This document shows, in pieces, positions 21,069 to 33,100 of a stretch of DNA of 64,000 nucleotides (within the stretch, counting starts at the first letter, position 1; every line of letters starts with the position of its first letter). This DNA comes from Saccharina japonica (lineage: Eukaryota > Sar > Phaeophyceae > Laminariales > Laminariaceae). Under the pieces are notes generated by a model. That model saw nothing but the letters and a program-made list of their open reading frames with translations. It did no database searches and was not told where the DNA came from. A program made the translations under genes and the position numbers. Where the stretch lies: NCBI GenBank assembly GCA_008828725.1, contig MEHQ01000852.1:70700-134699 (forward strand). Reading direction: 5' to 3'.

Positions 21069-24000
21069 ATGTCTCATGCGGAGGCATTTGGTCACTTCCG
21101 TTCTTTCGTGGTCGGCCTTGAGAAGAACGCGCGGGCGCTGCGGCGGGTCCTCGAAAACCCTGATGGAAATGCGGAGGGGAAATGGGCTAACGGCCGGTGT
21201 GGAATCAGCGCACGCTGCGCTCTCGGTGAGACGTGCACCTAGGTCGACAGCAGGCAGCACCACTCCGCTCAGCCTAGCGCGATAATCTCATGATAGCTTG
21301 CTCTCTATTGCGGGTGCAACCATTCGCCGCCTTGTGATCAAGCATGACAAGAAGGGCACCTAACCTACCCCCCTCCTTGTCGCATTGCTTTGTGTCTCGC
21401 GTGTTACTCATGAGCAGTCACAAGGTAACGCACCAAGTACTGCTTCAGGTACAGTCAGTACTCATGATACGAGTGCGAGTACCAGGTACTCGTTTAGAAT
21501 CTTGGAGCTTTGTGCTGGGGGACACAGCAGCAGTACGTACGTATGTAGCAATTGTAGACACGGGCACTGCAATGCTGCTGCTGTTGCTGTGTCTCTACTG
21601 CTTGTCCGCCCCGCTGCGGTATGTGCTGCTGCTGCTGCTGCTGTATGGCGTCGCTACGCACCCGTTCTCCAGGGCTGCCTTTGTCGCAACCTGGGACAGA
21701 GGGCAACCGTATTAATAATAAACTAAGAAACACGTCAGCTGTGAACTCTCCCAACCGGTCGATATTCATCTTTGCTAGCTGCGTGGCAATATTGCATGAT
21801 GTTATTGTTAGTTAGGTACATTTCCTCGCGACTGACTACTGGCCGGTGACTCCCCTGGATGCTACCAGGGTCGACGAGACGATAATACTTGTAGAACGAT
21901 TTCCGATTGGTTTCACCCCATATCATCACGTGTACCGAAACAGCAGATCACACGAAAGGGGCACATAGATAGGTAAGGGGTACGAAGGACACAAATATAC
22001 TTCATACTCCCTGTGAATGTAGCAGCAGGTCTTCTTGACGTAGCACGTGATTGGCGATTTTCCACGTACTCGCTATCTTGACTCCTGCTCTTTCTTGATA
22101 TACGCAAAAGCAAAGTATTCACACACCTGTATAGTTCGCAGAGGGTGATTCTAGCACGACAGCAGCACTACTATGAACATGATAGTCGAGTACGAGTATA
22201 GATATAGATATCATACGACGCACTCTGTAGATTTGAGTGCCCCCGTGCCGGTAGGGTTTAACCGTCTCAGGACTTCAGAGGCACACGTTGGCGCTAAAAA
22301 GCGACGATCACAGCATCAACCGTCACTGCGTCGTTGGGGAGTGATCGAACTTGGTGTGCGAGTCACAATGCAAGGAGTCTTCAGTCTTCTTACGAGACGG
22401 CTGCAAGATTACCTACCTGTTGTGCTGCTGGGTGCATTTTGCTCTCGTACACGATTACATACCTGGTGTAGTATTAACAGGAAGGGTTGTTGATTGCGGG
22501 GTACGTTTTTCATTTTTCGGGCGGGCCCCCCTCGGCGGCGGGGGGGGTGTACTCATGTCGTGCACGGCCGTAGTCGTATGACCATAGACCCTCGCATCCC
22601 TACAATGCCGGGACGGAGCACGTTGGGTTTTCACCAACCAGGCCCTCGGCGGGGGGGGGCTATTTTGGCTCGCTTCGCTCGCCTGACCTCAGTCGGCAAG
22701 TCGCCGACTGAAGTCAGTTACTAATAATTGGCTAATGGCACCTACCGATTATTACGGGGGACAATAGTAAATAGAATCGCCTGTGGGCTAACCCCAGCCT
22801 CGATCTAAATCCCCGTTCTATATTCCCCTTGGCAACGAACGGTGGCTGGAATGAGCGCGTTATTGTTCGCAACGCTTAGCTCACAACGCGCACTAAATGG
22901 ACTCCGTGGCGCGAACTCTGGGTGTTCAAAGTCGTGAAATCTGGCAAGTAATCGCGGGGAGAGGCTGTCCGGCCAGCCATAGCCAAGCAGGACAATGTAA
23001 ACCCACACGCATACAATCTGGGCCTCACAGCAGAGAGAAGTAGGGATGGCTCCCGGATTCGAAAATTGGAGCCGGTACCAGTACCGCCTTCGGTGGGATT
23101 TGACCAGTACCGTCCCGGGTTCCCGCGGTACTGGGTACCCCGGGTACCCGGGTACCCGGGTTCCCGTACGTGTACCCGGGGTTACATGTGCATTTTGCTC
23201 CACTCTTGTGTTTGAGCGGCGTAAACGGTCCTCAGGCGGGGTGGTGAGGCGTGGTGAGGCGAAAGGTGGGAGGACAAGCCTTCATGTCGTCTCTCTCAAT
23301 GAATAAAAATGCGAAAGAACCCGGGTACCCGGGTACCCGGGAACCCGGGTACCCGAGATACCCAGTACCGCGGGTAATGAAAATGGAACCGGGACGGTAC
23401 CGGTACCGACGGTTCCGGGTACCCGCCTCCGGGTACCCGGTTCCCACGAATCCGGGAGCCATCTATTCCGCTGATAACTGGTAGGGGTCTCGTGTGTGTA
23501 TGGCGTGTTGTGTGAAGGTAGGTAGGGTATGCTGTGCATTGTGCGCTGTGCGCTGTCTATCGGGGGCTCCGTGGAGCGTAACTAAAAACGGGTACCCGGG
23601 AACCCGGGAACCCGGGTACCCTGGGAATCCGGGAACCCGGGTACCCGGTATACCCAGTACCGCGGGTAATGAAAATGGAACCGGGACGGTACCGGTACCG
23701 ACGGTTCCGGGTACCCGCCTCCGGGTACCCGGTTCCCACGAATCCGGGAGCCATCTCTAGAGAGAAGTAGCGACAGCTCGTCCACGCTGCTACCAAAGAA
23801 TAACTGGTCCACAATCCACATCCGATAACTGTTAAACGCAATCCACAGATTAGGTAAAGTGGCACACTATATTATGCCGGCATCCAGGCGGAGCCCTTTT
23901 AGCCGACAAACAATACAAAGCCGATCCACCCACTCACTGCAACAACAAACAGTAGTGTGATTTCAGTGTACAGCACCACAGTAGAGTACGTACAGCAGTA

Positions 24001-24251
24001 AGTAGTAGCAGTAACAATATAGCGCGTACGTACAGCAGTAGTAGTAGTATATTATAGTAGTAGCAGTAGTAGTAGTATATAATAGTAGTAGTATTAATAG
24101 TAGTAGTAGTAGTAGTAGCAGTAGTAGTTGTAGTAGTAGTAGCATAGTAGCAGTGCAGCAACAGGTACACCCATCCACTACAACATGTTCCAGTAGTGTG
24201 AAATCGGTACACAGCAGCACAGCATTATGTACAGCAGTAGTAGTGGTAGTA

Positions 24252-24290
<39 letters not shown>

Positions 24291-26969
24291 CAGTAGTAGT
24301 AGTAGACGTAGTAGTAGCAGTAGTAGTAGTAGTGGGCGGCGGATGCTACGGATATTGTACAGCAACCACACCGTCTTACCGCATGATACGTCCAGCAGTG
24401 GTTCGGCAGCAGAGAGGGGAGAGAGGCTAATAAATAATGTAGTGGTACCCTGCCGAACTATGCCACCACAGACAGTATGATAGGGCGGGAGCGGTATAAT
24501 AGCGAAACAGTTCAAAGAATAACTATAACTGGGCCACGATCCACACCCTATCTATACTCGTAGCGCAATTCACAGATCAGGTAAATTAAATTAACGCACT
24601 ATCTGCCGGCATCCATGCGGAGCCCTTGTAGCAGAAAACAATTAGGGCCGACCACCACGAACAGGTACGAAGGCAGTCATCCACGTGCCAACCGACCCAC
24701 CGACACCCACCCTATCTATACTCGCAGCGCAATTCACAGATCAAGTAAATTAAATTAACGCACTATCTGCCGGCATCCATGCGGAGCCCTTGTACCAGAA
24801 AAAAAAATAGGTCCGACCACTACGAACAGGTACGAAGGCAGTCATCCACGTACCAACCGACCCACCGACACTCACCCACCCACCCACTACAACAGTATAG
24901 TGTAGTATACAGCAGCACAGTACGTACAGCAGCAGTAGTAGTATATAAGCCATCTACAGCAGCAACAGCAGCAGCAGCAGTCCAGAAAATAGCAGCACGC
25001 TCTGCCAACAGACGAGTACTGCTGTACGTACGCGGGGCCGGTACCTGCTGCAGTCGTTATCGGCGTAGAGGGTAATGGTCTTGCAACAAAATAACTCAAT
25101 TTTTTCCAGCAACCTTCATATCTTCGTATGATAAAAAGTACTATCATACATGATACAGCATACGAAAGAGATGAGATTGATATAGCTATCTACGAGCACG
25201 AGTACCGCCACCGAGAGCTGGCAAAACCACCACGGCCAAGACAAAACAAACGCTACCCGCCTGGTCCGGTAGCGTCATGGGTACTGATACCACGATAGTG
25301 TTGGTATTCAGGAGTCGCGGGGCCGGTACCTGCCGCAGTCGTTATCGGCGAAGAGGGTGATGGTCTTGCAACAAAATAACTCAACTTTTTCCAGCAGCCT
25401 TCCTATGATACGAAATACTATGATACATGATACAGCATACGAAAGAGATGAGATTGATAGCTATCTCGTACGAGCACGAGTACTGCCACCGAGACCTGGC
25501 AAAACCACCACGGCCAAGACAAAACAAACGCTACCCGCCTGGTCCGGTGGTGTCATGGGTACTGGAACCACGATAGTGTTGGTATTCAGGAGTCGCGGGG
25601 CCGGTACCTGCCGCAGTCGTTATCGGCGTAGAGGGTGATGGTCTTGCAACAAAATAACTCACTTTTTTCCAGCAGCCTTCCTAGATGATATTGATAGCTA
25701 TCTACGAGTACGAGTACTAGCTATCTACAGCATACGTATCATACGTTCCGAGCAATGAGTCATGATTATAATCAAGATTCGGAAATCATATAATCATGTG
25801 GAAATAATCAAGGTTTGGTGATGATTATTCGTGCTCATCAAGCGTGAAAACGAAAAAATCACCACATACGTGTTGCTTTAATTAGTCTTGGAGAAAGAGA
25901 CCTTGGTCTTTAATCGAGTGAATAACGATCGAAAAGCGGTAAAAAAAAGCGGCGACAGATAACCACGGTCAGATAATCACGGTCAAATAATCACAGTCAA
26001 ATAATCGCGGTCAAATAACCACGGTCAAGAAAAGATAGTGGTATTTCAGAGCCGAAACAGAAACTAAACCCTAAAGGGATTTAGGATAGAATCAACTACG
26101 ACGTATTGTAAGTAAAAGTAGATATTATATATATATGGGTTTTTGTGTGTACCGTAGCTCCTATTTACTATGGCCCCCCGTGATAGTCAGAAAATCCTAC
26201 CGATTCACACCTCTTGTAGTAGCGATTATATTGTCATACTTCGAGCTATATATCATACGTGACAGCAGCAGCTGTACAAACAAGACACATATCGTCGTGT
26301 TTTCAGTTTGGGTGCGGCATGTCTGTGTTTCCTTTCTCGAGTGAATGTCGGATGTTAGATGCCGGTGATAATGATATGTCCGCGTTCAGTCTCACGCATT
26401 TGATTTCAGGGTCATTGCGCTTGTCAGTGCTCCTGCTCCTGTTGCTCTGCTCCTGCTCCTGCTGCTCTACTCCTGCTCCTGCTGTTGTGGCTGCTGCTCC
26501 TGCTGCTGTTGTTGCTCCTGCTATTGCTGCTTCAAACACTGAGGCCACTGCTATCACTCGGTACCGCTGCTTCTATTTACTGAGAGCTAACTACTACTGC
26601 CGCCTGCCACTGTCGATGCTGCAGCTAGCTGCTACTGCTAAAGCTATTAATACAATCCTTTTGCTGTGAACGTTGACCATCGTGCGTAGCTCTGGAATCT
26701 CAAAGCCCAGAGGTGACGACGAAGGAGCTAATCGCGGAGGTTGCCGAACAGGACAAGGTCTTGCGTGGCGCGGAGGCGTTGGTGCAAGCCGAGAAGCCCA
26801 TCGACGAGGTATGATACAGAATGCGAGTTTTGGATTTAGTAAAATAGTAGAGGTAGTGTTAATATTGTAGCAGTAATGGTAGTAGCGGTAGTAGTAGCAG
26901 CATCAGCAGCAGTAGCAGTAGTGGCAAGAGTAGTAGCAGCAGTAGTAGTACAGTAGTAGTACAGTAGTA

Positions 26970-27014
<45 letters not shown>

Positions 27015-27118
27015 CAGTAGTAGCAATAGTGGTATAATACATGGTATTGTAGCAATAGTACTGTAGTAGCAGTAGCAGTCGCGGCAAGAGTAGTAGTATT
27101 AGTAGTAGTAGTAGTAGT

Positions 27119-27150
<32 letters not shown>

Positions 27151-30100
27151 TAGTATACCTGGAGAGGAAGGCGGCGACCCGTAACTGGAACGCTGTGAGG
27201 ACGTTGTGAAGGTGGGTACATTTTTATGTTGCCTCTTCGCCCGACCAGCCCCATTCTTCCCTCGGGAGCGCCCCTGACTCAAAGGTTCGGACGCGCAGCG
27301 TCTTGTTTTGGTCGCCAACTGCTCGGCAAATGACACGTCATTAATGATTTGTATGGTGGGCCGTCAACCAAACTATTAGTACTTGTACTGTAGGAGAGTC
27401 TGGAAGATGCACCCCTCCGTACCTCCGTACGACGACAGCAGCAGTAAAAACTGTATCAGCAACAACAACAACAACGTCATGAGCAACACCAACAAAAATG
27501 TCATGAGCAATAACAACAACAACGTCGTGAGCAATAACAACAATGGCAACAACAACAGCAACAGCAACAACAACAACTTCAGCAGCAACCCAACAACTTT
27601 TGCTATCCGCGCGCCACCTTTCTCCTTGGCCTACCGTTTCACGCGACACCCCCCCCCCCCCCCCGCGCGTCTACACCCCAGGTGTCCGAAATGTACCACG
27701 CGCTCGCGGAGTACAACCAGCTGGCGTTCGCGGACCTCGAGCAGAGGCTGTCGGCGGTGAGGAAACGGTAGATGGCATGTATTTCATGGAAAAATGAAAA
27801 ACAGAAAAGTAGAAAATCGGTAGTGTTCCTTCCCCCCATCACCCTTGCGGCATAAGAGGGGGATAGGGAGGGGGCACGAGGGGGGAAGGGTGTGCACGAG
27901 CTCGATGTCGGGCACGCATTCTGTCGTCAAGACGAACGACGAACAACGACGACGACGATGGCCATGCCGATCACTGGGCGTTGCCCTCGCACGAATACGT
28001 ATGGGCGTTTTTTTTTCAGTTCTTCCCCCAACATATTTTTGTTTGTCTGGGACCAAGCCAAACACTCTCGTATTTTCCGCGCATCGTATCATACCGCACG
28101 TGTGATATCCCGAAAATTCTTACGCTCTAACAAAAGGAACACACCCCCCCTCCCCTCTCTCCCCTCCTCCCTCATACACGCCTCCGGGTTTTTTTCAGTA
28201 CGGTTACGTACGGCCGACGGTCGCTGGTGCTGCCTCTGGCAAGGTTTCTTCTCTGCCGTCGAGAGCCGACACTACTGCATCTCGTAAGAAAGACGTGGTT
28301 TCAACTCATGGAGGCGTGGACCAGAGGGATGGCTTCGACGCTGCGGGAGGTGAGCTGAGAAATCACGCCGCGCTCTCTTGTTAAGAATGGGCTATTGGTA
28401 GGGTTAATTTGCATCGGTTTTCGCAACGGTTTTTGTGTTTCGCCGAGCTATTCAGGCGTTATTGTAGAGGTGGGGAGGGGCATGAGACCTGCTCCCCCGG
28501 GTCTCGTAGAGAGTGTGGTACTTCAATTGTGCGGTGTATGTTTTTGGGCGACTTCACGGGAGGTCCTCTTGCATGTTCGTGCTGTGCTGCTTGCGTTGTT
28601 TTGTTGTCGCAATGTCATTATTTGTTGTTCTTGTTGTCGATGATGTTGCTGTCGCAAAATTTTGCTGTTGCTACTGTTGTTGCCGTTGTCGTTTAGGTTT
28701 TTGGCGTGTGTCCAGGGGGGGGGGCTCTTTGTTCGGCACCACGATCAAAACCCCCCTTTGTGTACACGCCGCAACTGAGTATGTGCACCCTCACCCCTGG
28801 GGGATAAATGCCGCGATCGCCCGATCGACCGACCGACCTAGCGACCGTTCTCCTCCTACTTATGAGATGCCTCGATCCATCCCTCCAACGCAACGTACCG
28901 TATCGCACACCAACCACCCTTACCACTAGCGATTTTCCCATTACTCCTTCTTGTTCTCTATCTACGACGCCACAGGCGACGCCTCCTCACAGGACGGCAG
29001 GGGAGAAAACCACAGCGTCCCCAGGGAAGCTAACGCCTCCTTACAACAGGAGGACGGCCACGAAGCCGGCGATGGCAGCACCCTTGCCGGTCCTAGAGGC
29101 GACCCGGTTGAGAGCGGACATGGAGACGCGGGAGAGGCCGATCCCGTCAATGATAACGCCGCTGTTGTTGCAACTCCTGTGCACCATCCTGCGGTTGTCC
29201 CCGAGGAGGAGTTGGACGGTGACGAGGACTCGCCGGCGACTCCGACGCTGGCCGACTGGGAGATATCGGAGGTGCGGTGCGGTGCGGGTGCGGAGGTATA
29301 GTTATTGCGTACTTTAATGAATACCTGGTATCAATTACGATTGTGTGTTGAACAGTTTCAATTCATTACATCAGCTTCAAGTATTGCCAACAGTTCGTTG
29401 GACCTGTGAGGTTGATCGAATTCATCGATGCTCCGCTAAAAACGAAAGTCTCGGCGTCGAGCGCATGTTTCGATACCCAGCTTTGCAGGCTGCGGGAATC
29501 GTCGGTTGCACGTGTTTTTCGCGTCATATATATCGTTTTTTATTTTGGCGGGGGCTGTTCTATGCCAGGTATACAATTTTACCCGGTTGGTTTTGTGTGA
29601 AAAACAATACGTTATGCCCTTTAGAACTGCACTCCCGTTGTGGCGAGAAAACACTTAGAATTAGAGTCATACTTCGAAGTATCAGGTTTATCTTGGAATT
29701 AGAGTGCAGCAGTAAAAGGGTTTCATAAGTTTCCCCAGCACGCGGAAAATGGCTACTCGTACGTACACCTCAGCGTTTGGCGTACCTTGAGGGCTGTCGG
29801 TGTAGCCCTTGGGCGTAGCCTTGGCGCAGTCTTGATGGAGTATTGACGGGGTCTTTTCGCCGGACAGGGTCATGATACCCCTCCCACCCTGTGCCTCGTG
29901 TGTTTCGTAAATGCACATATACCCTTCGACTGTATACCCTTGCCCTGTACACGTATTTAATACCAAAAGTTCACAAAAACATAAAGCACAAATTAAAAAA
30001 CACACAAAAAGCGAAACACAAAACATTACGTAACGCATAAAAAAACACACACACACGTATGCACGCTCCATCGCCAGGGAACCCGCGAAATGCTCCGGCT

Positions 30101-33100
30101 GGACCACCTGCAGAAGCAGCGGCAAGGCAAGCGTGGCTCCGACCACCACTCTGTCGGCGCCGCTCGCTCCCTGGAGGTTCTTCTCGGCCAGCCCTCGGCC
30201 CTCGCCATCGCCGGCCGAAACCACCACGAGCAAGGCCAACACTACCAGCAGGGTCGGCACGGGGAGGCAGAAGCAGCGGTAGCAGCGGCGGCGGCAGCGG
30301 GAGGGCGGGGGGGGGGCGCTAGGTCTTCTGTGTCTAGTAGCTGGTCACCACCCCACCTGAACACGCCGTTGTCCGCCCGACGGGGCAGCAGCATCAGTAG
30401 CGGCATCGGCACCAGCATTGGTATCCGTATCGGTAGCGGCGGCGACGGCGGCGGTGGTAGTGGTGGTATTGGTGGTGGTGGTGGAACTCCAGCGGGAGGC
30501 GGACGGGGGGACGAGGAGAAAATGGTTGGGATAGCGGCGGCTTCGCCCTGGAGGTCTGACCCTCCCACGCCGCGGATGCCCTGCCTTGGGGGAAATGGCC
30601 CGTGGACGCCAAGCGGGAAAGGATCCGGCGCGGCAGACGCGGAAAGGCACGTACCGCCGTGCAGAGCGTTGATTGCAGCGCGCATGAGCATTTTCTGTTT
30701 TGTTTTTGTGTTTGTTTCCCCCTGTTGTTTCGTTGTTATTTGTTTTGTACTTGTGTGTCCCCGGTTTTTGTTTTGTGTTGTGTTGTGTTGAGCGCGCTTG
30801 GCCTTGCGGTTATTTGAGCGTTTCTTGCGTGTGACAGGAATGTGTTTTTCGGAGGCGGAGAAGGGGTGGGGGTTTGTCAGGTGGAGCGTGCGGTTGGGAC
30901 CGCCGCACCTACTGTAGTGGATGAAGGGAAGAGCTGAAGTCGGCGTGAAGACAGGCTCCAGAGAACAACGCGGCGTCTTCACTATTTTCTCAACGATTGC
31001 TCCCTCCCTCCGTCCCTCCTTTCCCCCCTCCATTCCTCCCTCCCTCCTTCCGCCCCTCCCTCCCTCCCTCCCTCCAGACACTGCAGCGAAGTGTCCGTCG
31101 ACTCTCCTGTTCCCGTCTTGAGCTCACCGATGAAAACGGAGGTTGGCCGGTCTCTGATGGAGGCGGCCATGAGCGTCGGAAACGCTGCTACCGAGACCCC
31201 CAGGTACCGGCCGAACTCACCCATGTGTTTGTTCATATAATTTGCATTTTTTTTTCTTTTCTTCTCTTCGTTTCGTTTTGCTCGATCCGTATATTCCTCC
31301 TCTCCTTTTTGTAGCGGCGGTTTACATAGTTAATACGATTTGGTCGATCGCATCAGACATCGGTCGGGCATTGGTTGGTTGGTTGGCAAGGTGGGGAGGT
31401 GGGATGGTTTCCGTGGGGATGGGGTGAGACGACGTGTCCCCTGAACCGCTTTTTTCGCCTGTGTTTTGCTTCGCTCCGGCTTCTTGCGCGGTCCCCGTTC
31501 GTGCATGCACCAACGATATCACGCAGTGTCCTACTTGGTGTTATTAACATCGTTCGTACTATATTTGTATGAATACTCGTAGCATACTCATATCCCTGCC
31601 GTATTGATAAGAACACCTCGGTTGGTGTTTTTTGTAAATTTATTTTCGTGCTAGCTCTGAAATGGTCTTATCGCCGACTTACATCCTTCACTTCAGCAGG
31701 GGAGCCGGCAGCAGCGGCGGCGGGAGCGGCGGAAGTGTGGCTCGGTTTGACGACGACGAGGAGGAGGGCGGCTGCTCTCCCTCCCTGAGTACGCCATCCT
31801 GTCCGACCCCCGGACACGCACCCGCCCAGGTGAGTTTCCAAATGGGCAGGTGGCATTCTCTTCTTCAAGAATTATATTATCACGTCCGGGGTTGGATCAT
31901 TTTCGCAGTTACACAGTAAAGAGGTTACGTAACCCGTTTGCAACTGCACACACTCACGTTTTTTGGGGCCAAACTGGTTACAATTACGTAGATTGGACGA
32001 TTAATGCTTTATAGTCTATAATTGGACATTTTGAATACGTGAGAAAACTGGGATTTTGTTTTTTGGCTTGATGGTCATGCGTGAAACATCAGAAAATATG
32101 TCCTTGTGTACGTTGAAGTTAGTGTAGGACAACACCCTGCCTCACATAATAATTCAAGCCTGGCCCAAATTAAGAGCTTGTTAACCCTTTGGACTTGATT
32201 ATGGTACAGCTGTAAAGAAAATACCACAAGTGCGAACTTATCAAGCGGCTGTTTATAGAGCGTGCAGCAGTACGGGTGTCACCGTGTTGGGCGCGTGTCG
32301 TGCATCTCCCTAGGTTCACCATGTTGCACTTCGGGCAAGCACACCCTGTCCCCGCAGCCCGGGCTGCTTCGTGTGGCCCGATACCGCAACCGCCAGTTTT
32401 TTTCGACGCTTGTCCACTCTGAAGTCCCAAAGGGGATGTCAGGTGGTGTGCCACGTACTCTGCGTCGTAAGAGGACAAACCAATGGAAGCTGGGACATGT
32501 TTGGAGTGCAGCGGTTTGTGGTGAATTAAGGTTTTACCTTTTGTGTAGGACTTTTAATCGGAGCGAACGTTCTATCGAATGTAAAATCGTATTTCGGCAG
32601 AGTCGATTCATCGGGCGAGGCCCACCACCCCCCTCCCCTCCTCCGGCTGGTGAGGAGGTCAATGTGGCCGGTGAAAAAAAGTGTTGAGAATATATCGGCA
32701 AACCATTTGGCTCTATCTTTCGGTTCCGATGCCGATGGAATCGGTCCGATTGAAGTACGTTCGGTTGAATCGGATGAGTCGGCTTCGATTCACAGCCCTA
32801 CTGAAAGTTATTTAGGCACTTTCCGTCGACCATTTTTCACGACAGGACCCACCACACCTACCGTCACGACCCCTTGTTCGCGTGTATTTCTTCTGACAGG
32901 GAGGTGAGGGTCCTCGCGGGGGCGGCGGGCGGTCGACGGACCCGCGGGACGAGTTCCGGGGACAAAACTCTCCCGCGCCCCCCGTCCCTCTCCCGCGAGA
33001 GGTTTCCGGCGAGTTGCTGCCATGTCCGGGGGGGGAGCGTGGGCACGAGAGCGAGCAAGCCCTGAGCCCGGAAACGCCTCACACGTGAGTGAAAACCGCC

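Noticed and set aside
26836-27336. 166-residue minus-strand Thr/Leu-rich frame
   Set aside because: Translation of trinucleotide repeats in SKA3 intron 2.
29688-30260. 190-residue minus-strand frame with a hydrophobic start (MPTLLVVLALLVVVSAG)
   Set aside because: Its coding-like part is antisense to SKA3 exon 7, whose plus-strand frame keeps phase and shows TP/SP motifs like neighbouring exons. The rest has no recognisable domain.
30242-31081. 279-residue minus-strand frame
   Set aside because: Low-complexity shadow of SKA3 exon 7 plus a (GGGA)n tract.
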